Translations under genes and position numbers: made by a program | NCBI GenBank assembly: GCA_021442155.1 | Contig: CM038216.1 | Span: 152,731,009 to 152,795,008 of the forward strand | From: Cymbidium sinense | Lineage: Eukaryota > Streptophyta > Magnoliopsida > Asparagales > Orchidaceae | DNA: 64,000 nt | Direction of reading: 5' to 3' | In this document: positions 37,201-47,072 of the stretch, piece by piece | How positions within the stretch are numbered: position 1 is the stretch's first letter | Layout: each line of letters opens with the position of its first letter | The notes under the pieces: model-generated | Seen by the model: the letters and a program-made list of their open reading frames with translations, nothing else | Databases searched by the model: none | What the model was told of the DNA's origin: nothing

Positions 37201-39115
37201 CGAGTTATCTTCCTAATTACTATAACGAGACATTGTTAAATTGAGCCTTAAAAATGGTAGTTGGTGCACGTTGTGGTGTTGATTAATGTTTCATTTGCAA
37301 TTTGGCAGATGATTTATGATAGATGAAAGGCTAAACAACATTAACCTCTTAAGCGATATCAGTATGTGTGGATAACAGAGAAAAGAAAAATACTGTTGAG
37401 TTGTAAATTTTTTATATGATCTTACTTATATTTATCAATACTTTCAATCATATTCTTGTTTGGTTGATAAGTTACTATTTTATTGGTCTTCTCTTTTAGT
37501 AGGCAATATTTAATGGAAGCTTTCATTATGTTAACATGTGTCAATTCAACAGGTGTATCTCCTGGCGAAGGCACTGGTGCAACAATGTCAGATGACGACG
37601 ACGATCAGGAAGACAGTGAAACAAATTTCTATGATGGCAGTTTGGATGGCACTGACAGTATGGGTTTTGGGCCTCTCGTACCAACTGAGTGAACGATCCT
37701 TGATGGAGCGCATTAGACAAGAACTAAAACATGAATTGAAACAGGCGAGCATCCATGAATTCATACTATTGCATATGAAATGCAATAGGCTAACTATCAT
37801 TGTTGTGCTTCAGGATTACAAAGAGAAGATTGTTGACATTAGAGAGGAGATTTTACGTAAGAGAAGAGCTGGGAAACTCCCAGGTGATACCACTTCTACT
37901 TTGAAGGCTTGGTGGCAGTCCCACTCCAAGTGGCCTTACCCAACGGTAAGCTTCCCAATCTCTGACTTTCATTTACTTCATCTTGATTTGAGTTGTATTT
38001 CCACTAGTGTCTTCTGTTTCGTTACCTCTTGTTGCATTGTTAAATTTAACTTACTGTTAAGCATAGATTAAGGCTACATTTGGGGTGGCTTTTTTACTTG
38101 CAGTGTAGTCTGAACCATACCGCTAGTGGCATTTGGGAAATTGCATTTTGGCTGCATTTTGAAGAACCTGCTATAGAAAAGCTATGTTTTACAACATGAC
38201 TTGATAGAGTGTAGTGATTGTCCAAAAACTGTGATCTGACCTTTTTTTTTTTTTTAAATTATAATACCCATCATAATAGTTTAGACAACAATTTATTTTA
38301 CAATAACTTCACCACTGTGTTTTCATACCGCAACAGCTACCCCAAACAGCTCTATAAGTTGTCTACCAAATGCCAAGTGTTTTTGGCTTGATTAGTTAAA
38401 TTGGATTAGTCAATCTGACTAGTTTAGTTAGACTTAATCATAATATTAAGGAGTGTGGAACAAATGAGAGGCAAGGTCAACGTTGTCTTGATATATTAAT
38501 GGTCATATTTGCTTTCAACTCAAAAAAATCCTATGGAATAGGGTCAACTACTTCATATTTCAACATCAACATAATTTTTTTCAGTAATCCTATGTGTTAC
38601 TAAACACAATACTCTCATCTGTTTTTACACTCGATATACCCACCCCTAGATTGGAATCAACTTAATTTTGAAGGCATTGAAATTAAGTTTGTCTCTCCTT
38701 ATATCAAATCGTAAGTTGATCATGCAGCATGGCCTCAGATTACCTGAACTTGAGGATTACTTGTCTTTGCATGAGTTAATTACTTCACAAACTATAAAGA
38801 TCTTCACGCATTATACCATATTTTGCATCACATCAACCACCTAATAAGTCAATTATTCCTTTTCTGATGTCAGGAGGACGACAAGGCAAGACTAGTACTG
38901 GAAACTGGATTGCAACTAAAACAGATAAACAACTGGTTCATTAATCAAAGGAAGCGAAACTGGCACAGCAATCCATCTTCATCCAGCACATTGAAGAGCA
39001 AGCGGAAAAGGTAAGCAGTCATAAGCTCCTCCTCCATCTGTTTCACAGCTTCTAATCCCCCTGAATTCTTAAAAGGAATGCAGGTGATAACAGTCCCAGT
39101 GCTCCAAGCAAGTGA
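22254..39115 (+). CDS. KNAT3-like: Class II KNOX homeobox protein (KNAT3/4/5-like), six exons, frameshifted
   Basis: This is a TALE homeodomain transcription factor that acts in the nucleus, usually as a heterodimer with BELL proteins. Exons are 22254-22877, 35946-36066, 37553-37744, 37814-37945, 38874-39010 and 39076-39115. KNOX1 lies at about residues 142-190 ([20 protein letters not shown]) and KNOX2 spans the exon 1/2 junction ([16 protein letters not shown]). The acidic linker [17 protein letters not shown] (ELKHELKQ) and a three-residue-loop homeodomain with [10 protein letters not shown] follow. [11 protein letters not shown] and [11 protein letters not shown] place it with KNAT3/4/5 rather than KNAT7. 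The ATG at 22254 (MAYHN) fits class II starts; an in-frame ATG at 22152 would add 34 residues. A 2-nt deficit in exon 3 puts TGA at 37690, giving about 294 residues instead of about 415. Other oddities are a GC donor after exon 3, a 13-kb first intron, and LVLET where LVQET is usual. Confidence 0.93.
24722..27490 (-). mobile_element. Near-full-length, decayed RTE-clade LINE in KNOX intron 1
   Basis: The 3' end is at the left: a (CAA)n tract, then CCCACTAAGTGGGGTCGGCT, the same terminus as the plus-strand copy at 16.7 kb. Moving rightwards on the minus strand come the C-terminal RTE segment (24770-24990), reverse transcriptase with [19 protein letters not shown] at about 25535-25600 and [20 protein letters not shown] near 25900-25960, then the apurinic endonuclease domain with [11 protein letters not shown] near 27150 and LCVQKTK near 27370. 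The order is EN then RT, as in RTE elements. Frameshifts and stops break every domain. The 5' edge is approximate and no target duplication was identified. Confidence 0.85.
31090..31400. other. Less AT-rich island inside the intron repeat, not identified
   Basis: Overlapping open frames occur on both strands (plus 31090-31314 and 31157-31345, minus 31141-31392), and base composition is higher in GC than the surrounding repeat. The plus frame contains [15 protein letters not shown] and the minus frame [19 protein letters not shown]. Neither was recognised. It could be a captured exon fragment or chance. Confidence 0.2.
32667..33602 (+). repeat. Three tandem copies of a 310-312-bp unit
   Basis: The unit start TCCATCAAATATTATCGACC occurs at 32667, 32977 and 33289, and the third copy ends with AATTGTTCTTGTC at about 33602. 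The copies are nearly identical; the first differs by a CA deletion (310 bp against 312). Identical open frames recur with the same spacing (starts at 32893 and 33205), which shows they come from the repeat rather than from selection for protein. High identity implies recent amplification. Confidence 0.95.
35883..35945 (+). other. Duplicated 3' splice site of KNOX intron 1
   Basis: The 26-bp block CTGATTTATAGTTTCTC followed by nTTGCGCAG occurs twice, with its AG at 35913-35914 and again at 35944-35945. The copies are 31 bp apart and differ at one base. The downstream AG gives the family-consistent [10 protein letters not shown] junction. Use of the upstream AG would add 31 nt and shift the frame. 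Confidence 0.9.
37684..37692 (+). other. Frameshift and premature stop in KNOX exon 3
   Basis: The exon reads CCAACTGAGTGAACGATCC. Class II KNOX proteins have [11 protein letters not shown] here, which needs GAGAGTGAA; the window has GAGTGAA, one AG short. The frame before gives ...GPLVPTE then TGA at 37690-37692. The frame two bases over continues [19 protein letters not shown] without interruption. This may be a slippage deletion of a dinucleotide or an assembly error. Confidence 0.9.
37745..37813 (+). other. 69-nt GC-AG intron 3 of the KNOX gene, open in frame
   Basis: The junction reads AAACAG|GCGAGC ... GTGCTTCAG|GATTAC. Splicing joins ELKHELKQ to [10 protein letters not shown], the expected ELK-to-homeodomain connection (usually GYKEK). 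The donor is GC instead of GT. The intron is a multiple of three and stop-free in the ELK frame, so retention would insert 23 residues (starting ASIHEFILL). Confidence 0.85.
38072..38352. mobile_element. Probable hAT-like MITE in KNOX intron 4
   Basis: The left end GGCTACATTTGGGGTGGC and the right end GCTACCCCAAACAGCTC are inverse-complementary over most of their length, in a 280-bp AT-rich insert within intron 4 (37946-38873). Terminal sequences of the GTTTGGGGTAGC type are typical of plant hAT MITEs. A convincing 8-bp target duplication was not found. It has no coding capacity. Confidence 0.55.
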
Positions 39116-41199
39116 AAGAAAGAGAGATGAAAAAAAAAAGCCATTGGGTTGCCTGATCTGGCGTGTAATTATTGTTTCAATCTAAACATTAGCAGATTTT
39201 AAAGAGCACATTTGAAGAAATTTGCACGGCTGATCAGAAGCTATACAGATAATTTTATGTGATTACAGAACTGATATCAGCATCCTGAGGAACTGGAGCA
39301 GGTTTCATTCTTCTATCCTCTAGTCTTTACATTTTCATAGTCCTTTTTTTCCCAAAATGGATTATAAAGTTTAATTTTTATTGCCATATATATTTTTGAG
39401 AATTAGTTGTGGTTGTGGTGTAATAATACTAGTAACAATAGTGCCAGTTGAAAAAGTTGCTATATAGTGTGGAAAAAGGTTATTGTTATAATTCATACGA
39501 AATAGCAGTGTGTTATTGTTTGTAATTTATTGAGGTTTGCTTGACTGCTTTTTATAGCATTTATAATCTTAATTCTTACACTTTTTTGTGGGATCATTGT
39601 ATCAATTCCTAAAACTATAGCTACCATTTCAAAAATGCTTGTTTGCCCAAAACTTTACAAAAATAAATAAATAAGACTGATGGATGAAATATCTTTCTAG
39701 TAAGTCTCAATTCTTTTGAGCTTTTTTTATGTGTATCTGGTATTGTGTTTGAATGCGCAATTGATCATAAGATCTAAGTTTATTGGGCTCAGATAGAAAC
39801 AGTAAAGCCTGTGGAAGAATTATTAGTTGGTATGACAGATTTTGTTTAGCTAAACTTCCATTCTCTTGTTTGCTTGAAACTTAATTTTGGCTGATATAAA
39901 AAAAGATGTTTTGAATATCTTTCATTTACACCTGGTATTTTTATTATAACTTCGTGACTTTATAGAAAGATTTATGGAACAGTTTTGTATATTAGTATGA
40001 TGATTTACTTTTTTTTTATATTGCATAACATTATTTTTTTTTTATTTTTTGTATTATTATAGAAATAATATAGTCAGTTTTTAGGCACCCTGAGCAAGGA
40101 AAGGTAGATGCTAATATTATGAAAATCTAATAATTTCACTAAGGATTCCTCTGACTAGTCATAACAAAGAGTTTTAATATGGACATTTAATATTATACTA
40201 ATAAATGTATTCACATCTTATCAACAAGTGATTAATAAAGCCATAATCACAATTATGAAGCAGTAATATTCATATTTTAAATTATGAGTTTGTAGTAATA
40301 AAATTTATTGCATTTAAAAGGAATGACATATGAAAATGAATATTTCAATTGCATTTAGAAATTAAATATGTAGGAGTATATGCAATAATGTAGCAAGATA
40401 AAAACTATATGCGCAATTCATTATTCATCATGAGCATTAAAACAAAATAATTCATTGGCATATGCATAATAGAAGATAGAATATCAATGATAAGACTGAC
40501 AATCATAGTACAAATAATAAAAATTACACCCCTAATAACGAAGAGTACGTTCATCCTTTAATAAATGCTAGTTATTTACAATAATACTTATTTACTTCAA
40601 GACATGCAATGAGAAGCTTCGGGTTAAATTTAGATCTTGCACAATTACACCAAATGAAAAGTCAACTAGAAATACCTATATAAAAGTATCATAAATTAAT
40701 ACATACACTATAATATAAATTCCACACAAAATAACATGAGACCCAACCTACCCAACACTTAATTGTATTTAATCTTATCTAGAAGCATTGCAAACTGATC
40801 GATAACCTACTAAGCATAAAAATTGTAAGAGATTAACTCAACCTTAAATTAATTAGAGATTTTCTCAAAAATTTTAAACATGTTAAAACTTAAAAGAAAC
40901 TAATAACATTTAATAAGATCAAATAAATGAATGAAACGTTACAATCTATCATTATAAATATTAAATATTTAAATAACTATAGAATTTTTATTTAATTTAA
41001 TCAAATCCCCTTTTTAAGTGAGAAAGATTAAGCGGTAACATTTCTACGATGATGCAAACAAAGAAGAAATAATGATGAACATAAGAAAATGAAGAGAAAA
41101 AAACAAGAAGACTTACTATTGTTGACTGAAGGAGAGTCTACAACTAAGGTTTTAAGCACGAAGAGGGAAGGGCAAATTCAACATCCAGGGTTTCAAAAA
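39116..41199. other. KNOX 3' UTR, then intergenic DNA with no gene seen
   Basis: The first few hundred bases after the TGA at 39113-39115 are the likely 3' UTR. No clear single polyadenylation signal stands out. From about 39700 to 41200 the sequence is AT-rich with stops in all frames. The 3' LTR of the adjacent gypsy element may lie here but was not delineated. Confidence 0.5.
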
Positions 41200-41409
41200 G
41201 TGGAAGAGGGTTTGGCAACTGAAATTTGTGTATAGGTTAAATGGCCTATGAGGAATAAATGTTGGGTCGAAGTCAGCTCATGCAAAAGAGGGATAGAGAG
41301 ACTAATGGCGGCTAGGTTGAGCAGTTGGTCAAAATTATATGAGAGAGAACCGGTAGAGCAAGTTTCGAAAAGAAATACTTGCCCATGAATCGGGCCAATT
41401 CGATTTTTA

Positions 41410-44400
41410 CATGCCACCCCCATTAGAAAATTTTGGTCCCCAAATTCATACTTGAGTTATGGAAGAGTTGAGGATACTTTGTGATCATCTCTTTTTCAAT
41501 CTCCCAAGCGGCTTCTCACTTTATCTAGTTCTTCCAAAGTACTCTGACAAAAGGAATTGATTGGCGATGATGCTATCAAATCTCTCGCTCTAAGATGCGC
41601 TCTAGCACTTCTTCAATGCTAAAATCTTCTTAGATCAATAGTGGCTTGAACCAAATAATATGAGATTCATCATACATATAACATCGTAGAAGAGAGACAT
41701 GAAATACATTGTGAACTCTAGCAAGCTTAGGAGGAAGAGCCAATCTATAGGAAACTCTGTCAATTCTCTAAATGATCTTAGAAGGACAAATGAAACTGGG
41801 TTAAAGCATTTTACTCTTTCCAAATCTTGTAACTCCTCGCATCGGTGAAATCTTGAGAAAGGCATGATCTCAAACCCTACACTCAATCTCTCTATTCTTT
41901 CGATCAAACACCTCTTTAGTGCTCTTGAATTAAATGCAATCGTTGTTGAATCTGATGAATCTTTTATATGTCTTGATCAATTAGTTGAGGCCCTGAGAGT
42001 TTTCTTTCACCAATCTCAAACCAACATAAAGGAGATCTACATATTATATCATAAAGAACCTCATATGGTGTCATGTTGATACTAGTTTAAAACCTGTTGT
42101 TGTAAGCAAATTTTATGAGTGGGATGTAATCTTCACAACTACCTCCAAAATGTAAAATGCAAGCTCTCAACAGATCTTCTAATGTTTGAATGGTGCACTT
42201 TAACTGACCATCTGTCTAAAGATGAAAAGTTGTACCGAAGCTTAATCTAATACCTAGAGCTTTTTGTACTTTCTACTTTTTTCCAAAATCTAGAGATAAT
42301 TAATCTTCTATTTTGACCTAATATAATAACAATCAAACTTTATGCAATCAAATAATATTATTAATATAGATCTTCGCTATCTTTTTAACTCGATAATTCT
42401 ACTTAATAGGTAGAAAATAAGAAGACTTAATGAGTTTATCAACCACAACCCAAACCATGTCATGACCTTACTTTAATCTTGGAAAGTCAATAATAAAGTT
42501 CATTGCAATCTCCTCCCACTTCCATTCTGAGATAGAAAGAGGTTACAATAGGCAACCTATTCTCTGATGTTTCATCTTGACCATTTGAAAAGTCAAACAC
42601 TTGGCTACAAAATCTATCACATCATTCTTCATACCAGGCCATCAAAAGCTTCTTAAGATCTTAATATATCTTGGTACTCCCAAGATGTGTATAATATGGT
42701 GTAGAGTATGCTTCACTAGTATCTCTCATCGAACTCCTCATGAATATGAAATCAAAAATCGATCTTTAAGCTTCAATATACTTGCTTGGTCCAAGAAAAA
42801 CTCAAGCTTCAATCCATCGTGAACTTGCTCTTTAATGATCATCAAGTTATTATCTTCTAACTATGCTTCACTAATACGATCTACTAAAGTTAGTTGAATA
42901 GTCATATGACATAAAATAAGATTGTTTCTCGGAGGTACTACCTCAAACTGAAGTCGCTCCATCCCTGACACTAATTATGGCTCCTAAGTGATCATTCAAG
43001 TTGCAAAGGTAAAAGATTTTCTACTCAAAGCATCTACAACCACATTTTACTTACCCAAGTGATGGTGAATCTCCAATCTTAATTCTTCATTAGCCCAAGC
43101 CATCTTCTTAGCCTCAAATTTAACTTTTTATGTATGAAAATATACTTTAAATTCTTATGATTAGTATTAACTTTAAAACAAATGCCATAAAGTAATGTCT
43201 CTAGATCTTTAATGCAGAGATAATCACAACAAATTTTAAATCATATGTAGAATAGTTCTTCTCATGTGCCTTAAACTTTCTAAAGGCATAAGCTATCACT
43301 CTACCATGCTGCATCAGAATACAACCAAATCTTTGATGTGAAACATCACTGTAGATTTGTAATTTATCTGTACGAGAAGTAATGGTGAGGATATAAGCTA
43401 TCACTAAGCAAATCTTGAGCTTCTAAAATGCTTACAAGTATTAGACCAAATAAACTTAACGGGTTTTTGAGTGTATCTAGTCGAAGGTATAGAAACAACA
43501 AAAAAGCTTTCAATAAATCTTCTATAATAGACAACTTGCCTAAGAAAGTTACAAATCTCATTAATAGTACTCACCTGGACTAATCCATAATTGCTTTAAT
43601 CTTATTAGGATCCATAAAATTTTCAACTCATGCCCAAGAAAGGACACCTCTCAAAGCCAAAATTCACACTTTACAAATTTTCATAAAGCTTATTATCCTG
43701 AAGAATGTAAACGTAAAAGACTTTCTACTCAAAGCATCTATAACCACATTTGCCATACCCAAGTGATAATCAATCTCTAATCTTAAATCTTCATTAACCC
43801 AAGCCATCTCCTTAGCCTCAAATTTAACTTTTTTTTGTTTAAAAATGTACTTTAAATTCTTATGATTAGTATAAACTTCACAACAAATGCCACAAAGTTA
43901 ATGTCTACTGATCTTCTATGTTAAGATAATCCCAACAAATTTTAAATCATTAGTAGGATAGTTCTTCTCATATGTCTTAAGCTTTTTAGAGGCATAAAAT
44001 ATCACTTTGTCTTGCTACATCGGATTACAACCCAATATTTGATGTGAAGCATCACTATAAATCTGTAATTTATATGTGCAAGAAGGTAATAGTGAGAATA
44101 GACAATGCAAATCTTGAGCTTCTAAAGTGCTCACAAGTACTACACCAAATAAACTTAACAGACTTTTATTTCGTTCTAGTCAAAGGTGTAGCAATAGTAA
44201 AAAAGCATTCAACAAATATTTTATAATATTCAACTTGCCCAAGAAAGTTACGAATCTCAATAACAGCATTTCAACTAATCCATAATTACTTTAATCTTAG
44301 CAGGATCCATAAAAATTTAACTCATGCTCAAGAAAGGCCACCTCTCAAAGCCAAAATTCATACTTTGAGAATTTTACATAGAGCTTATTCTCTTGAAGAA

Positions 44401-45430
44401 TACTTAATGTTACTTTGAGGTGTTAGTTATGCTCTTCCTCACTCTTAAAGTAGATCAAGATGTCATCAATGAATATAACAACAAAGTGATTCAACTGATT
44501 ATCAAGGGAGCAGTTGCATTAGTCAACCCAAATGACATCATCAAAAACTCATAATGAACATATCAAGATTTGAAAGCAATCTTAGGCACATCTACATCCC
44601 TAATCTTCAATTGATAGTATCCAAATTAGAAGTCAACCTTAGAAAATATGGAAGCACATTATAACTGATTAAACAAAGCATCAATGTGAAGTAGAAGATA
44701 TTTAGTTTTCATAATCACCTTTATTCATCTTCTTGTAATCAATACATAACCTCATGCTATCATCTTTCTTTTTCATGAATAGAACTGGTTCTCTCAATGG
44801 TGAAACATTAATTTTTATGAATCATATATCAAGTGATTCTTGCAACTAACTTTAAGCTCCTGAAATTTAGTAGTAGTCATATGATAAGTACCTTGAAAAT
44901 TGGAGCAATACTCAAAACAACATCTATAGTGAACTCAATCTCATAATTAGGGGGAGGGCTAGACAAATTCTCAGGAAATACATCAATAAAATCTCTAACC
45001 ACTAATACACTATCTAGAATAACACTATGCTTGTTAGTACTACCACGTGAAAAAGATAACCAATAGACCCATAAAAGTAGGCTTTCACTGTAGATATTAC
45101 TAAGATATTACTCTACTGCCAATAAAACTAAATGGTGTTTTAGTATGAATGTACAAGTTTACTCTTATCTTATGACAATCTATGGTAACATGATAAGTAG
45201 ATAGTTACTTTATATTCAGAATTACATCAAATTCAACAAATGAAAAAACAATGAGTGATGTCTTTGGTGAATATGTCACAATCTTGGACATATTGAATAA
45301 CAAGCATAGATGATCCATATGGCATAGCAATCGATAAATGTGATTTTAAAGGTGAAATTGATGCACTTGATACAAACTTATCATATACAAATGAATGTGA
45401 TGCCCAGAATCAAATAGTATTTTTATTGGT
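41410..45430 (-). pseudogene. Ty3/gypsy pol remnant: PR, RT, RNase H, integrase
   Basis: The protease motif LFDSG lies near 45410. The reverse-transcriptase metal-binding segment VVIFIDDILIY lies near 44455-44490. RNase H is at 43201-43404 (SHQRFGCILMQHG, HEKNYSTYDL) and is repeated in the tandem copy at about 43900-44110. Integrase core sequence lies near 42440-42540 (EWKWEEIAMNF), with MTPYEVLYD near 42050. A terminal segment near 41700-41780 (LPPKLARVHNVFHVSLL) leads into a chromodomain-like tail. Integrity is lost throughout. Confidence 0.85.
43009..44410 (-). repeat. 704-bp tandem duplication inside the gypsy pol region
   Basis: GTAAAAGA(T/C)TTTCTACTCA begins at 43009 and again at 43713. 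The copies remain collinear to the GAGCTTATT...CTTGAAGAAT landmark at about 43700 and 44400. They differ at many positions, so the duplication is old. RNase H and neighbouring RT sequence are therefore present twice. Confidence 0.9.
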
Positions 45431-45799
45431 TGCTTAAAAATAAAAAATAATACATGTCAACACACTAGAACCTTCACGGGTCTCTTGTTGCATCAAAGAG
45501 AAAACATGTGGTGGAATTACCTATTTGGCCTACTCTTTGGTTTGAGGTCGCTTTGATTGAATATTTGTTGTGTATGTTGATATGGCATTAAAAATTATTA
45601 TTATTGTTGCAAGCAGGTGCTGATGATATGATGGAGGTACAAAAAATGTTGTAGTTATTGATTGGATTGAACATAATACTACCTCAATTATCCATTGCCA
45701 TGATGCTGACCACTACTAACTTTTTACCACCCATTCTTATGATGATGTTGTCTAAAATTATTTTCTTTTGCACTTGTTATGATAGCTTGATCTTGTGCT

Positions 45800-46957
45800 T
45801 AAAGAAGACAATTCTTGATTTTGTGCTCATTGTTGTAGCAATCAAAGCATTTTCTAATTGTTAAAATGTAATGCCAAAGTATCTTTCACCATAATGTGGA
45901 CAATGATGATTGCTCTATTGCTCCTCTCTTAGATGATTCTTGTGCTACTTTACTTTTTATATGAACATCCATGTACTTTAATATATATATATATATATAT
46001 TCTTGTATATTTCAATAACCTTTTTTCACAAGCTTTCATCTCTATATCTGCATAAATGACATGACATACCAGCTCTCTAAATGTAGCACATTTGATACAA
46101 ATAAACACCTTTGAATATCTTTCCTCATGCCATAAACAAAGTTGTAAATATTCTAATTTTTATGTTAACCCACAAAAGAAACAAATAGAATAATATGGGC
46201 AAACTGAGACTCATATTCACGAACAGTTTTTGACCCTCACTCTAACTTATCTAAATATTTCCTTAACCTTGAATGATCTGTAGTTGGGATGTACTGCTCT
46301 GTGAACATTCTCTCCCAAGAAATCACTATATTTGGTTCGAATGTGTTGCGTTGGTAACTCTCCCACCAATCGTCGACACTTTCTCGCAATTGAAAAGTGG
46401 CTATATCCACTTTGTGTGTTTCAGGGCACTCAATACCATAAAGTCTCTTCTTGATGCCATGCAGTCACACATCTGATTCAATGGGTTTGACAAGCCCATT
46501 GAATGTGAGAAAATGTGTCTCTAGGAATTGGTCAATCACCTAGTCAACTATTTCTCTATTAGCTAGAGTAACCAATAGCATTTCAATTTCAATATTAGTA
46601 CAAGTCATTGAATCAAATTCTTGCTTTATTTGATCTTTCACTTGTGATTGATTTACTTGAGCTCTAATAGATGTTTTTATACCTACACCTTATTGCGTTG
46701 GTTAAGCAGGTTGTAGTGCTAGTTGAGCTGTGGTGGAGCAAGTTGGGTTATTTGATGAATAACTTGTGCTGCTTGCGTAAGCTGAGCAATTGCATTGATC
46801 ATCATTGTAATGAAAGCAACAACATCACAGGTTGAGTTTGTGTCATGGCACCCACATGAAGTGGAGAACGATATCCTCTAGGAACAAGTGTAGCTTCTTC
46901 AGTAGCTCTTGATCCTTTAGTAAGGGTGATAACAACTTCTCTTCTTTTCAAAGTCAT
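45800..46957 (-). pseudogene. Ty3/gypsy gag remnant with CCHC zinc knuckle
   Basis: A minus-strand ATG at 46957 opens MTLKRREVVITLTKG, followed by broken gag sequence. The region near 46200-46340 matches the W-x-x-M-F and LRKYLDKLE region of plant gypsy Gag. Near 45830-45870 is a nucleic-acid-binding knuckle C-x2-C-x4-H-x4-C (CFDCYNNEHKIKNC). Stops and frame changes make it non-functional. Confidence 0.8.
45981..46000. repeat. (TA)n microsatellite, 20 bp
   Basis: A short alternating AT tract inside the decayed gypsy element. Confidence 0.9.
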
Positions 46958-46990
46958 TCTATACAATTAAAACACCACAAATAAAAAATA

Positions 46991-47013
46991 ACACACACAC
47001 ACACACACACACA
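46991..47013. repeat. (AC)n microsatellite
   Basis: About eleven AC repeats lie just upstream (in gypsy orientation) of the gag start. Confidence 0.95.
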
Positions 47014-47072
47014 AAGCTAAGTTTATCAAGCTACTAACTCAATAGGCAAATCACTTATATTCATCACATAGA

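Larger units (their letters stand above)
41200..46957 (-). mobile_element. Decayed Ty3/gypsy LTR retrotransposon (internal region)
   Basis: On the minus strand the order is gag, protease, reverse transcriptase, RNase H, integrase, the Ty3/gypsy arrangement. All domains are frameshifted and have stops. A 704-bp tandem duplication lies in the RT-RNase H part. No LTR pair, primer-binding site or target duplication could be defined, so the ends given are those of the recognisable internal region. The short frames on both strands here are fragments or shadows of this element. Confidence 0.88.

Noticed and set aside
40000..41199. 3' LTR of the gypsy element
   Set aside because: No matching LTR partner near 47 kb and no TG...CA ends with target duplication could be identified.
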